Source: CAISIP01 sp037968655
GTDB lineage: Bacteria; Pseudomonadota; Gammaproteobacteria; Burkholderiales; Burkholderiaceae_C
Reading direction: 5' to 3'
DNA length: 64,000 bases
NCBI GenBank assembly: GCA_037968655.1
Contig: JBBKVW010000068.1
Span: forward strand, 8,428 to 72,427
Made by a program: the position numbers and the translations under genes. This document shows positions 19,993 to 28,675 of the stretch, in pieces. Below the pieces are notes generated by a model. The model had not been told where the DNA came from, did no database searches, and was given only the letters and a program-made list of their open reading frames with translations. Numbering within the stretch: position 1 is the first letter of the stretch; each line of letters begins with the position of its first letter.

Positions 19993-21101
19993 AGGCATTC
20001 TTTCAAGGCGGCCAGCATGGCCCTATTTTCATCATCCAGGCCGATCGTGATGCGCAGGCAATTGGCCAGCAGCGGATGCAGCGCAGAGACATTCTTGACC
20101 AGCACGCCACGCGACCGCATGCCCGAGAAAACCGCGGCAGCCCGCTCGCTGCCCGGTTCCGTGGCACTTCCCACGCGCAGCAGCACCATGTTGGCGTCGC
20201 TCTTGAACACCTGCACGCCCGCCAGCGTGGACAACTGCTCCATGACCCACTGGCGCTGCGCGACGATCGCGCGCGCCTGCCCGGCAAACACGTCCTGGTG
20301 TTCAATCGCGAACAGCGCGCACTCGGCATTGAGCACGCTGATGTTGTAGGGCGGTCGGACCTTTTCGAGCTCGGCAATCAGGCGCTGGCGCCCGATCAGG
20401 TAGCCAATGCGCACGCCGGCCAGGCCGAATTTGCTCATGGTGCGCATCAGCAGCACATGCGCTTGGCGCGCCAGCCGATCGATGTAGCTGCGGCTGGCAA
20501 ACGGTTGATAGGCTTCGTCCAGCACGACCAGGCCCGGCGCGGCGGCAATGATTTGCTCGATCGCCGCGTCGTCCCACTGATTGGCGGTCGGGTTGTTCGG
20601 ATACGCCAGGTAGATGATTGCCGGTTGGTGCGCCTCGATTGCCTGCAGCATGGCCGCCAGATCGAGCTCGAAATCCTGGGTCAGCGGCACGCCAACGAAC
20701 CGCAAGCCCTGCAACTTCGCGCTCATCTCATACATCACAAAGCCTGGCACCGGGGCCAGGATGGTCGCACCAGGGACGTCACAGGCCATTGCCAGCAAAG
20801 AAATCAGCTCGTCCGATCCATTGCCCAGCATCAGTTCAAAGCCCGCAGGCACCTTGGCAAGCTCTTTCAGCGCCTGGCGCAGGTCCTGCACGCGGCTGCC
20901 GGGATAACGATTGACGGCCAGTGCACCCAGGCGTTTCCCCAATTGCTGTTGCAGTGCATCACTGAGCCGATGCGGGTTCTCCATCGCATCGAGCTTGATC
21001 AGACCGCCTGACTCCTGAACGGCATAGGCATGCATGGAGCTGACGTCCTGGCGGATGCGACGTGCAATCAAATCGGGCAGTGAAACGGGTGTGCTTGGCA
21101 T
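19989..21101 (-). CDS. hisC: Histidinol-phosphate aminotransferase HisC
   Basis: HisC transaminates imidazole acetol phosphate using glutamate and PLP. The 370-residue fold-type I enzyme has the NRYPG start region, the GNGSDELI phosphate motif, YPNNPT, VLDEAYQPF and the PLP-binding Lys in RTMSKFGLAGVRIGY. The conserved Arg that binds the substrate carboxylate or phosphate is in LRITIG. It follows the Rap1a-like gene by 61 bases and overlaps hisB. Confidence 0.96.
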   Translation of the reverse strand: MPSTPVSLPDLIARRIRQDVSSMHAYAVQESGGLIKLDAMENPHRLSDALQQQLGKRLGALAVNRYPGSRVQDLRQALKELAKVPAGFELMLGNGSDELISLLAMACDVPGATILAPVPGFVMYEMSAKLQGLRFVGVPLTQDFELDLAAMLQAIEAHQPAIIYLAYPNNPTANQWDDAAIEQIIAAAPGLVVLDEAYQPFASRSYIDRLARQAHVLLMRTMSKFGLAGVRIGYLIGRQRLIAELEKVRPPYNISVLNAECALFAIEHQDVFAGQARAIVAQRQWVMEQLSTLAGVQVFKSDANMVLLRVGSATEPGSERAAAVFSGMRSRGVLVKNVSALHPLLANCLRITIGLDDENRAMLAALKECL

Positions 21102-21162
21102 GACAAAACAGGGAATCGAAAAAGGCTAGGCTATTGACTCGTCTGGCGTCGGCGGACCGGCA

Positions 21163-21564
21163 TCAGCAGGAATAGGCAGAAGCAAGCGCATTGAACAGCA
21201 CCAGTTGAACCGGCATGTCGGCCTCATACAGGCCGGCATTGCGCTTGAGTTCGCCGTCGTACAGGGGCTTGGCCATGCGCGGCTCCAACCGTCGGCCATT
21301 CAGGCACAACAAGGGCTTGGCCCCAGCACGCAGGCCATGGGCGTGGGCCTCCAGTGCGCCTTCCATGGCACCGACCAGGTAGTACTGCACGAAGCTTTCG
21401 CCATGGTCTTTGTCGGACTGTTCAAGCCCGCGCAGTTCACGGATGCTCATGGCTGAGGTAGCTGTCGCCAGCAGCACAAGCACGCAGGCCGCCAACAAGC
21501 CACGGACATACGCATTGCCTTCTGCGCTTGCGGAACCGGCGCCAAATTGCCGTGCAGTTCGCAT
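21163..21564 (-). CDS. Secreted Rap1a/Tai-like small protein inside the his genes
   Basis: The 133-residue product has a signal peptide (GLLAACVLVLLATATSA) and a mature part of about 95 residues. That part has the pattern of the Rap1a/Tai family: an aromatic and Gly helix (FVQYYLVGAMEGALEA), an internal Cys (LLCLNG), then a helix ending in Ala-Tyr-Ser-Cys (LFNALASAYSC). In that family the two Cys form a disulfide. Rap1a and Tai proteins protect against type VI-secreted peptidoglycan amidases, but many relatives have no known role. The ATG overlaps the hisD stop (TGATG), so it is translated from the his transcript. No effector gene is nearby. The function is inferred from pattern only. Confidence 0.6.
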   Translation of the reverse strand: MRTARQFGAGSASAEGNAYVRGLLAACVLVLLATATSAMSIRELRGLEQSDKDHGESFVQYYLVGAMEGALEAHAHGLRAGAKPLLCLNGRRLEPRMAKPLYDGELKRNAGLYEADMPVQLVLFNALASAYSC

Positions 21565-22895
21565 CACAGCCGCATCTCCGCCGCCATCGCATGGGCTTGA
21601 AAGCCTTCCCCGTAAGCGAGCACCGCCGCTGCCTGGCCCAGGGTACGCGCGCCACTTGCACTGACCTCGATCAGGCTGCTGCGCTTCTGAAAATCGTAGA
21701 CCCCCAGCGGACTGGAGAAGCGCGCAGTGCCACCGGTGGGCAGCACATGGTTGGGCCCGGCGCAGTAGTCGCCCAGGCTTTCACTGGTGTATGCGCCCAG
21801 AAAAATCGCACCGGCATGACGCAGCAGCGGCTCCCAGCGATGCGGCTCGCTGCTGCTCACTTCCAGATGCTCTGGCGCAACCTGGTTGCTCAGCGCACAG
21901 GCTTCTTCCATGGAGCGGGTATGCACCAGGGCGCCGCGGCCATTGAGGCTGGCGGCAATGATGTCGCGTCGCGCCATGCCCGGCAACAGGCGATCGATCT
22001 CGGCCTGCACCCGGTCGATGTAAGCCGCATCAGGGCACAGCAAAATGCTCTGCGCCAGTTCGTCGTGCTCGGCCTGACTGAACAGATCCATTGCAACCCA
22101 GTGCGGCGGCGTCGAGCCGTCGGCCAGTACCAGGATCTCGCTCGGGCCGGCAATCATGTCGATGCCAACCGTACCGAACACGCGGCGTTTGGCCGCAGCC
22201 ACATAGGCATTACCCGGGCCGGTGACCTTGTCGACTTTGGGCACGGTCTGCGTGCCGTAGGCCAGGGCCGCGACTGCCTGGGCGCCGCCGATGGTAAAGA
22301 CCCGCGAGACACCCGCAACATGTGCTGCAGCCAACACCAGATCATTGCGTTCGCCCACGCCGCTGCCCTTTGCCGCTGGCGTCGGAACCACCATCACAAT
22401 TTGCTGCACGCCGGCCACATGCGCCGGAATCGCGTTCATCAGCACCGAAGACGGATAGGCTGCCTTGCCCCCTGGCACATATATTCCGACCCGGTCCAGC
22501 GGCGTGACCTTCTGCCCGAGCAAGCTGCCATCGGAGTCCCGATAGCTCCAGCTCTGGCCGCAGGCCTTGAGCTGGGCCTGGTGAAAGTGGCGCACCCTGT
22601 CTGCGGCAAACAGCAGCGCCTCGCGCTGCTGGGCCGGTATCTGCTCAAATGCGGCCTGCAGCACCGCGGCGTCCAGTTCCAGCTCTGCCATCGCGTCTGC
22701 TTGAACGCCGTCAAAGCGTCGCGTGTACTCCAGCACAGCGGCATCGCCGCGCTGCTGCACATCGGACAGGATGTCCGATACCCGCTGCTCGATTGCGGCG
22801 TCAGCCGCGCTGGACCAGAACAGTCGCTGGCGAAACGCGGCATCGAAGCCGGCGTCGGCACTCGACAGGCGCAATGGTGACGCACGCACTGTCAT
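21564..22895 (-). CDS. hisD: Histidinol dehydrogenase HisD
   Basis: HisD oxidises histidinol to histidine in two NAD-dependent steps. The 443-residue product begins MTVRASPLRLSSADAGFDAA, where its ATGA overlaps the hisG stop. Recognisable segments are VPGGKAAYPSSVLMN, DKVTGPGNAYVAAAKR, DMIAGPSEILV, the zinc-site region DLFSQAEHDE and the C-terminal AEHL-like EHLEVSS. Length is as expected. Confidence 0.97.
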   Translation of the reverse strand: MTVRASPLRLSSADAGFDAAFRQRLFWSSAADAAIEQRVSDILSDVQQRGDAAVLEYTRRFDGVQADAMAELELDAAVLQAAFEQIPAQQREALLFAADRVRHFHQAQLKACGQSWSYRDSDGSLLGQKVTPLDRVGIYVPGGKAAYPSSVLMNAIPAHVAGVQQIVMVVPTPAAKGSGVGERNDLVLAAAHVAGVSRVFTIGGAQAVAALAYGTQTVPKVDKVTGPGNAYVAAAKRRVFGTVGIDMIAGPSEILVLADGSTPPHWVAMDLFSQAEHDELAQSILLCPDAAYIDRVQAEIDRLLPGMARRDIIAASLNGRGALVHTRSMEEACALSNQVAPEHLEVSSSEPHRWEPLLRHAGAIFLGAYTSESLGDYCAGPNHVLPTGGTARFSSPLGVYDFQKRSSLIEVSASGARTLGQAAAVLAYGEGFQAHAMAAEMRL

Positions 22896-23548
22896 GCGGC
22901 AAGCTCCACATTGCGTCGCACCGCCGCATCCAGTGCATCGACGATGCGCCGGATCGGCGCCTGCTTGAGCTTGAGCGCGGCCTGATTGACCACCAACCGC
23001 GCGCTGATATCCATGATCTGTTCGACCTCGACCAGGTGATTGGCGCGCAGGGTGTTGCCGGTGGACACCAGGTCGACGATCGCGTCCGCAAGCCCTGTCA
23101 GCGGTGCCAGTTCCATGCTGCCATAGAGCTTTACCAGGTCGGCATGCACACCCTTGGCAGCGAAAAACTCGCGTGCGATCGCCATGTATTTGGTAGCCAC
23201 CGTCAGGCGCGAACCCTGGCGTACGCGCGCGGCATAGTCGAAGCCTGCGCCCACCGCAACGCTGATGCGGCACTGCGCAATGCGCAAGTCCAAGGGCTGG
23301 TACAGGCCCTCGCTGCCATGCTCGAGCAGGGTGTCGCGGCCGGTGATTCCGAGATCGGCGCCGCCGTACTGCACATAGGTCGGCACATCGGTGGCACGCA
23401 CTACCAGGATGCGGACATCGGCGTGGTTGGTGTCCAGGATCAGCTTGCGCGACTTTTCGGGGTCGTCCAGCACCGTGATATCGGCGGCCTGCAGCAAGGG
23501 CAGAGCCTCCTCGAAAATGCGTCCCTTGGACAGAGCCAATGTGATCAT
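22892..23548 (-). CDS. hisG: ATP phosphoribosyltransferase HisG, short form
   Basis: HisG condenses ATP and PRPP, the committed and feedback-controlled step of histidine synthesis. At 218 residues it is the short form, which lacks the C-terminal regulatory domain and needs HisZ for activity and histidine inhibition. No hisZ is seen in this window, so it should lie elsewhere. Motifs are ALSKGRIFEEALPLL, GGADLGITGRD and the PRPP loop DLVSTGNTLRANHL. It follows murA by 10 bases. Confidence 0.96.
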   Translation of the reverse strand: MITLALSKGRIFEEALPLLQAADITVLDDPEKSRKLILDTNHADVRILVVRATDVPTYVQYGGADLGITGRDTLLEHGSEGLYQPLDLRIAQCRISVAVGAGFDYAARVRQGSRLTVATKYMAIAREFFAAKGVHADLVKLYGSMELAPLTGLADAIVDLVSTGNTLRANHLVEVEQIMDISARLVVNQAALKLKQAPIRRIVDALDAAVRRNVELAA

Positions 23549-23558
23549 GGCGCCGCCC

Positions 23559-24827
23559 TCATGCGGACACGCGTTCGATATCGGCGCCCAGCGTGCGCAG
23601 CTTGGCTTCCATCTTGTCGTAGCCGCGGTCCAGGTGGTAGATGCGATCGACCACGGTCTCGCCTTCCGCCACCAGGCCTGCGATCACCAGGCTGGCCGAA
23701 GCCCGCAGGTCGGTCGCCATGATGTTGGCACCCGACAGCTTGGCTACGCCCTGCACCACCGAGCGCCGCCCGTCGATCTGGATTCTGGCGCCCAGGCGCA
23801 CCAGTTCGTTGACGTGCATGAAGCGGTTTTCGAATATGGTTTCGGTCACCGTTGCGGTACCTTGCGCAATGCAATTGAGCGCCATGAACTGGGCCTGCAT
23901 ATCGGTGGGAAATCCCGGGTACTCGGTGGTGCGAAAACTCTGCGCCGTGAGCCGGCCGTCCGACTGCACCCGGATACCACCTTCGACCGCCGTTACCCTG
24001 GCGCCCGCCGCCAGCAGTTTCTCGATCACGGCCTCCAGATGGTCGGCCCGGCCATTGGACAGCACGACATCTCCGCCAGTTGCGGCCACCGCGCACAAAA
24101 AAGTACCCGCCTCGATCCGGTCGGCCACCACCTGGTGCTCGCAGCCATGCAATGCAGGCACGCCTTGCACCACGATATGGCTGCTGCCGTGGCCCATGAT
24201 ATTGGCGCCCATCGCGATCAGCATTTCGGCCAGATCGCTGATTTCGGGTTCCTGCGCTGCGTTTTCCAACACGGTTTCACCTTCGGCCAGCGAAGCCGCC
24301 ATCAGGAAGTTTTCGGTACCGGTCACGGTGACCATGTCGGTTGTGATGTGCGCACCCTGCAAGCGGGTCAGGCCCTTGCGCAAGCGCGCAATCATGTAGC
24401 CATGCTCGACCACGATGTCGGCGCCCATTGCACTCAATCCCATGATGTGCTGGTCCACCGGTCGTGAACCGATGGCGCAGCCACCCGGCAGCGACACCGT
24501 GGCTTCGCCAAAGCGGGCCAGCAGCGGGCCAAGCGCCAGCACGGAAGCACGCATGGTCTTGACCAGGTCGTAGGGCGCCTCGGGCGATGTCAGGCTACTG
24601 GCATCGACACGCACAGAGTCGTCGTCGCCGCGTTCGATGGAAACACCCATATTGCGAATCAGGCGCATCATGGTGCTGACGTCCTGCAGATGCGGGACAT
24701 TGCGCAAGGTGACCGGTTCGGGCGTCAGCAGGCAGGCGCACAACTCCGGCAATGCGGCGTTCTTGGCACCGGAAATCGGGACCACGCCGTTGAGCGTGCT
24801 TCCGCCTCGGATCAACAATCTATCCAT
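23559..24827 (-). CDS. murA: UDP-N-acetylglucosamine 1-carboxyvinyltransferase MurA
   Basis: MurA transfers enolpyruvate from PEP to UDP-GlcNAc, the first committed step of peptidoglycan synthesis. The 422-residue product has the ISGAKNAALPE start, the catalytic and fosfomycin-target Cys117 in LPGGCAIGSRP, and EYPGFPTDMQAQFM. Its ATG lies within the end of ibaG, an 8-base overlap. It heads the histidine genes, with hisG 10 bases downstream. Confidence 0.98.
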   Translation of the reverse strand: MDRLLIRGGSTLNGVVPISGAKNAALPELCACLLTPEPVTLRNVPHLQDVSTMMRLIRNMGVSIERGDDDSVRVDASSLTSPEAPYDLVKTMRASVLALGPLLARFGEATVSLPGGCAIGSRPVDQHIMGLSAMGADIVVEHGYMIARLRKGLTRLQGAHITTDMVTVTGTENFLMAASLAEGETVLENAAQEPEISDLAEMLIAMGANIMGHGSSHIVVQGVPALHGCEHQVVADRIEAGTFLCAVAATGGDVVLSNGRADHLEAVIEKLLAAGARVTAVEGGIRVQSDGRLTAQSFRTTEYPGFPTDMQAQFMALNCIAQGTATVTETIFENRFMHVNELVRLGARIQIDGRRSVVQGVAKLSGANIMATDLRASASLVIAGLVAEGETVVDRIYHLDRGYDKMEAKLRTLGADIERVSA

Positions 24828-25059
24828 TTTTTTTCCACTCGGCCTCGGTCATGGTTTTCATCGACAGCGCGTGGACTTCGTCGGTCTGGATCTTGGCTCC
24901 CAGAGTCGCATACACCATCTGGTGGCGTGCAATCGGCCGCTTGCCCTCGAACGCATCGGACACGATGGTGGCGTACCAGTGGCGCCCGTCTCCTTCGAGC
25001 TCGCAATGCGCGCATTGCAACCCGGCGGTAATGATGGATTTGAGTTCGTCTGCTGTCAT
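24820..25059 (-). CDS. ibaG: BolA-family protein IbaG (YrbA)
   Basis: IbaG is a small BolA-fold protein linked with acid resistance and with glutaredoxin-bound iron-sulfur clusters. The 79-residue product begins MTADELKSIITAGLQCAHCE and has the BolA helix-turn core (WYATIVSDAFEGKRPIARHQ, then MVYATLG). The ALSMKTMTEAEW segment is the conserved C-terminal part. The last codons run through eight A residues into the overlapping murA start. The yadGH-ibaG-murA order is typical of proteobacteria. Confidence 0.93.
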   Translation of the reverse strand: MTADELKSIITAGLQCAHCELEGDGRHWYATIVSDAFEGKRPIARHQMVYATLGAKIQTDEVHALSMKTMTEAEWKKNG

Positions 25060-25072
25060 GTCTCCCCCTCGC

Positions 25073-25891
25073 TCAACTGCGAATCTTGTACCCGATGCGC
25101 AACAAATGCACGACCACGGCACTTGCCAGGGCCAGGGCCGCCGCGACGATCGCCAGACTCAGCCACGGCGACACATCACTCTGGCCGAAAAAACCGAAGC
25201 GGAAACCGTCGATCATGTAGAAAAATGGATTGAGGTGGCTCACGCCCTGCCAGAACGGTGGCAGCGACTTGATCGAATAGAAAACGCCACTGAGAAAAGT
25301 CATGGGCATGATGATGAAATTCTGGAATGCCGCCAGTTGGTCAAACTTCTCCGCCCACAGGCCAGCGATCAAACCCAGCGCCCCCATCAACGCGGCGCCC
25401 AGGACGGCAAACAACAGGATCCAGAGCGGCGCGACAAAGGGCGGCGCTGTGAACCAGAAGGTAGCCAACAATACGCCCGCGCCAACGACCATGCCACGCA
25501 CGACCGACGAAGCAACATAGGCACTAAACCAATGCCAGTGCGACAGCGGTGTCAGCAATAGGAAAACCAGATTGCCCATGACCTTGCTCTGGATCATCGA
25601 GGAGGAGCTGTTGGCAAACGCGTTTTGCAGCACGCTCATCATCACCAGGCCCGGCACCAGGAACGCGGTGTACGAATAAGTGTCATAGACCTTGACCCGG
25701 CCCTCCAGCACGTGGCCAAACACCAGCAAATACAGGATGGCGGTGAGTACCGGGGCACCGACGGTCTGGAAGCCGACCTTCCAGAAACGCAGGATTTCCT
25801 TGTAGAACAGCGTGCGCCACCCGGTCATGGCAAACCCGCCGGTCTGCCTTTGCGCCAGCCGGTCAAGCACGGACTCCAGTTTATTGGGCAT
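25073..25891 (-). CDS. ABC-2 type transporter permease (YadH-like)
   Basis: The 272-residue product, from MPNKLESVLDRLAQRQTGGF, is an ABC-2 permease. It has about six membrane segments and the conserved FLSGVFYSIKSLPPFWQGVSHLNPFFYMID region shared by export permeases. Its start lies inside the end of the ATPase gene, so the two are translationally coupled. In this location the pair corresponds to YadG-YadH, an exporter of unknown substrate that often sits between the mla genes and ibaG-murA. Confidence 0.9.
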   Translation of the reverse strand: MPNKLESVLDRLAQRQTGGFAMTGWRTLFYKEILRFWKVGFQTVGAPVLTAILYLLVFGHVLEGRVKVYDTYSYTAFLVPGLVMMSVLQNAFANSSSSMIQSKVMGNLVFLLLTPLSHWHWFSAYVASSVVRGMVVGAGVLLATFWFTAPPFVAPLWILLFAVLGAALMGALGLIAGLWAEKFDQLAAFQNFIIMPMTFLSGVFYSIKSLPPFWQGVSHLNPFFYMIDGFRFGFFGQSDVSPWLSLAIVAAALALASAVVVHLLRIGYKIRS

Positions 25892-26819
25892 GTCCGGCCA
25901 CCGCATCGTTGTTGCGGGCCATGACTTCGACAAAGACATCCTCCAGGTCCGCCTTGCGTATCTCGACGTCCTGCGCCTGCAGGCCGGCTTCGCGCACAGC
26001 GGTCAGATAGGTTTCGATCTCCCGCGCATCGTGCGCCGGAAACTGGACGATGCGACCGGTGATTCGTGCCTGGCTGGCCAGGTGCTCTGGTAACTCGGCA
26101 TCGATCTTGAAGCGCAGCACATTGCTGGACGCGGCCTTGAGCAACTCGCTGGTGCGCTCCAGCGCAACAATACGCCCGTTCTTGAGCATGGCCACCCGCC
26201 CGCACAAGGCCTCTGCCTCTTCCAGATAGTGGGTCGTCAACAGCACGGTATGGCCCTGCCGGTTTAGCCGCGAGATGAACTTCCAAAGGGTTTGGCGCAA
26301 TTGGACATCGACGCCAGCGGTTGGCTCATCCAGCACAATAACCGGCGGTTTGTGTACCAGGGCCTGCGCCACCAGCATGCGCCGTTTCATGCCGCCGGAC
26401 AGCTGGCGGGTGTTGGCATTGGCCTTGTCGGAAAGACCCAGACTGTCCAGCAGTTCGTCGATCCAGGCGTCGTTATTGCGTATGCCGAAGTAACCCGACT
26501 GAAAGCGCAGCGCCTCGCGCACATTGAAAAAAGGGTCGAACACCAGTTCCTGCGGCACTACGCCAAGATTGCGCCGCGCCTGCGCGTAGTCGCGCACCAC
26601 GTCGCTGCCCAGCACGGATACGGTGCCGGCGCTGGCCTGCGTCAAGCCGGCCAGAATGCTGATCATGGTTGTCTTGCCTGCCCCGTTTGGGCCCAACAAT
26701 CCGAAAAATTCGCCCTTTTCGATTTCCAGGCTGACACGATCCAGTGCCAGGAAGCTGTTGTGCGGGGGGCGTGGCGCGCGATATTCTTTGGATACCGACT
26801 GGAAGGAGATTGCGGGCAT
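25881..26819 (-). CDS. ABC transporter ATP-binding protein (YadG-like)
   Basis: The 312-residue ATPase has Walker A GPNGAGKTT, the signature LSGGMKRRM, Walker B VIVLDEPTAGVD and the switch His in TTHYLEEAE. These are the marks of ABC-2 export ATPases. The C-terminal 80 residues form the accessory domain seen in drug- and polymer-export subunits. The start MPAISFQSVSKEYRAP was chosen over one 12 residues upstream. Partner permease is the overlapping next gene. Substrate unknown. Confidence 0.92.
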   Translation of the reverse strand: MPAISFQSVSKEYRAPRPPHNSFLALDRVSLEIEKGEFFGLLGPNGAGKTTMISILAGLTQASAGTVSVLGSDVVRDYAQARRNLGVVPQELVFDPFFNVREALRFQSGYFGIRNNDAWIDELLDSLGLSDKANANTRQLSGGMKRRMLVAQALVHKPPVIVLDEPTAGVDVQLRQTLWKFISRLNRQGHTVLLTTHYLEEAEALCGRVAMLKNGRIVALERTSELLKAASSNVLRFKIDAELPEHLASQARITGRIVQFPAHDAREIETYLTAVREAGLQAQDVEIRKADLEDVFVEVMARNNDAVAGHAQ

Positions 26820-26896
26820 GGGAGCCGGCGATTTTAGCCCTTCGGCTAAATGCATACGGTGGCGCCACGCAATGCGCCAACCGACGTGGACACCGC

Positions 26897-27166
26897 TCAG
26901 GCAGTAGCTATCAGCGCGTCGATACCGTAGACCTTGGCCAGATCCTGCAGTTGCGCCGGCATCGAGGCAATCGTCAGACTTTTGCCCTGCGCGAGACTCT
27001 CACGACGCAACTCCAGCAATACCGCCAAGGCCGAGGAATCAAAGCGTTGCAGCGCACTGGCATCAACTACCACGCTGGCACCTGGCAATGCGCGCAGGCC
27101 CTGCACCAGCATCTGCAGGCAGGCGCTGGCCTGTTGGCGGCTGAGGTCGGCGGGCAGCACCAGCAT
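26897..27166 (-). CDS. mlaB: STAS-domain protein MlaB
   Basis: MlaB is the cytoplasmic STAS subunit that stabilises the MlaFEDB phospholipid-transport complex. The 89-residue product contains the STAS core (LRALPGASVVVDASALQRFD, then SSALAVLLELRR). The conserved DSSAL segment contacts MlaF in known complexes. It lies 2 bases after mlaC and ends the mlaFEDACB order. Confidence 0.88.
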   Translation of the reverse strand: MLVLPADLSRQQASACLQMLVQGLRALPGASVVVDASALQRFDSSALAVLLELRRESLAQGKSLTIASMPAQLQDLAKVYGIDALIATA

Positions 27167-27168
27167 GT

Positions 27169-27807
27169 TCAGGCCTTGGATATATTGGCCTTGTTGCGGT
27201 CGCTCAATACCTTGATCAGGCCGTCAATGCCGCTGTTGTTGATTTCGCGCGCGAACTGGCCGCGGTAGGTTTCGACCAGCCAGACTCCGAGGACGTTGAG
27301 GTTGTATATCTTCCAGCCACTGCCCTCGCCTGGCGTCTTCTCCATCCGGTAATCAAGTTGCACCGGGTCGCCGCGCCCGCGGACCTCGGTGCGCACCAAG
27401 ACTTCCTTGTCCTCCGGCGACGCGCGCAGGGGCTTGATCAATATGGTCTGGTCGCTGACCTGGGCCAGCGCACCGGCGTAGATGCGCACCAACAGGATCT
27501 TGAATTCCTCCTGCAGGCGCATTTGCTGCTCTGGTGTGGCTTGCCGCCAGGCCGGGCCGATTGCAGATGCTGTCATGCGCTTGAAATTCACATTGGGCAT
27601 GATCTTGGAGTCGACCAAGGCAATCACATGCGCGAGGTCGCCGCCCTTGAGTGACTTGTCGCTACGGATGTTGTCCAGCACCGAGGTCGACAGACGCTGG
27701 ATGATCGCATCGGGCGGCTCATCCGCGGCCAGAATTGGCAGATGGAGCAAACCAGCCGCGCCTCCCAAGACAAGGAAAATCAGGTTTTGGAAAATTCGGC
27801 GATGCAT
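27169..27807 (-). CDS. mlaC: Phospholipid-binding protein MlaC
   Basis: MlaC shuttles phospholipids through the periplasm between outer-membrane MlaA and inner-membrane MlaFEDB. The 212-residue product starts MHRRIFQNLIFLVLGGAAGL with a signal peptide ending near ILAADEPP. It holds the MlaC core, including VDSKIMPNVNFKRMTASAIG, the MRLQEEFKILLVRIYAGAL segment and GWKIYNLNVLGVWLVETYR. A 148-base gap separates it from mlaA upstream. Confidence 0.93.
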   Translation of the reverse strand: MHRRIFQNLIFLVLGGAAGLLHLPILAADEPPDAIIQRLSTSVLDNIRSDKSLKGGDLAHVIALVDSKIMPNVNFKRMTASAIGPAWRQATPEQQMRLQEEFKILLVRIYAGALAQVSDQTILIKPLRASPEDKEVLVRTEVRGRGDPVQLDYRMEKTPGEGSGWKIYNLNVLGVWLVETYRGQFAREINNSGIDGLIKVLSDRNKANISKA

Positions 27808-27955
27808 GTGGGTTCTTTCGTGGGCCTCAAGGCGTACTTTATCAATCAGGCAATAGCACCGCAGCGCAGCTGGACTTACCAACAAGTAAATCTGTGCGAG
27901 CCAATGGCTTGCCAAAATCCTAACCCGGCAACGCTATGCTATTTGTAACAGAGCC

Positions 27956-28675
27956 TTACTCCGGCGGGTCTCCGTCGTACACCGCGCTGCGACGGCGCTG
28001 CAGAAATGCATCGCGCGTGAAGCTGTATTTGTCCAGCGCCACATCATCCAGCGACGAACTCAAGCCCAGCAGACCGGCCCGGGTGTCCAGCACATTGAGC
28101 ACCCGCAAGGAATTGCGGGTCGGGATGTGATCGGTCTTTGACGCGAGGTCGCCATTGAAATCCACCGGAAGCGCAAGCGCATCGCGCAGTGTCGACGGAC
28201 CAAAGAACGGCAATACCACATAGGGGCCGGAGCCGACACCCCAGTGACCCAGCGTCTGGCCGAAATCTTCGGAATGCCGTTCAATCTGCATTTCGCCAGC
28301 GACATCGAAAACGCCGAAAAGACCAAAGGTGCTGTTGACGCCAAAGCGGAAAAAATTGTCAATCGCATGGCGCATCTTGAACTGCAACAGGCTGTTCACA
28401 AATGACCATGCATCGTCCAGATTGCCCAGGAAATTGCCGACCCCGGCACGCACCAATCGGGGCGTCACTTCTTTATATACTGTGGCGGCCGGCTTGAACA
28501 CCGCTTCGTCAAGCCCTTCATTGAAGCTGAACACGCCCCGGTTGAAGGACTCCAGCGGGTCGCGCGCGTCCGGATTGGGAACCGATGCACAACCGTAGCA
28601 CGCGGCCAGCACCAGTGTGACGCATCCCGCGCGTTGCACCAGTCGCTGCAAAAGCGTGTTCAACCCTGGATTCAT
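27956..28675 (-). CDS. mlaA: Outer-membrane lipoprotein MlaA (VacJ)
   Basis: MlaA removes mislocalised phospholipids from the outer leaflet of the outer membrane. The 239-residue product has a lipoprotein signal (VTLVLAACYGCAS, with the likely lipidated Cys in LAAC). The family sequence DPLESFNRGVFSFNEGLDEA follows, then the amphipathic region and GVGSGPYVVLPFFGPSTLRD. It overlaps the mlaD stop as ATGA. An mlaA gene inside the mla operon is common in betaproteobacteria but not in E. coli. Confidence 0.95.
   Translation of the reverse strand: MNPGLNTLLQRLVQRAGCVTLVLAACYGCASVPNPDARDPLESFNRGVFSFNEGLDEAVFKPAATVYKEVTPRLVRAGVGNFLGNLDDAWSFVNSLLQFKMRHAIDNFFRFGVNSTFGLFGVFDVAGEMQIERHSEDFGQTLGHWGVGSGPYVVLPFFGPSTLRDALALPVDFNGDLASKTDHIPTRNSLRVLNVLDTRAGLLGLSSSLDDVALDKYSFTRDAFLQRRRSAVYDGDPPE

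Noticed and set aside
19993..19998. Earlier ATG for hisB, two codons upstream
   Set aside because: It sits too close to the likely ribosome-binding site; the later ATG overlaps the hisC stop in the usual ATGA way.
27808..27955. Small gene in the mlaC-mlaA gap
   Set aside because: The 148 bases hold no frame with a start, ribosome-binding site and plausible protein.
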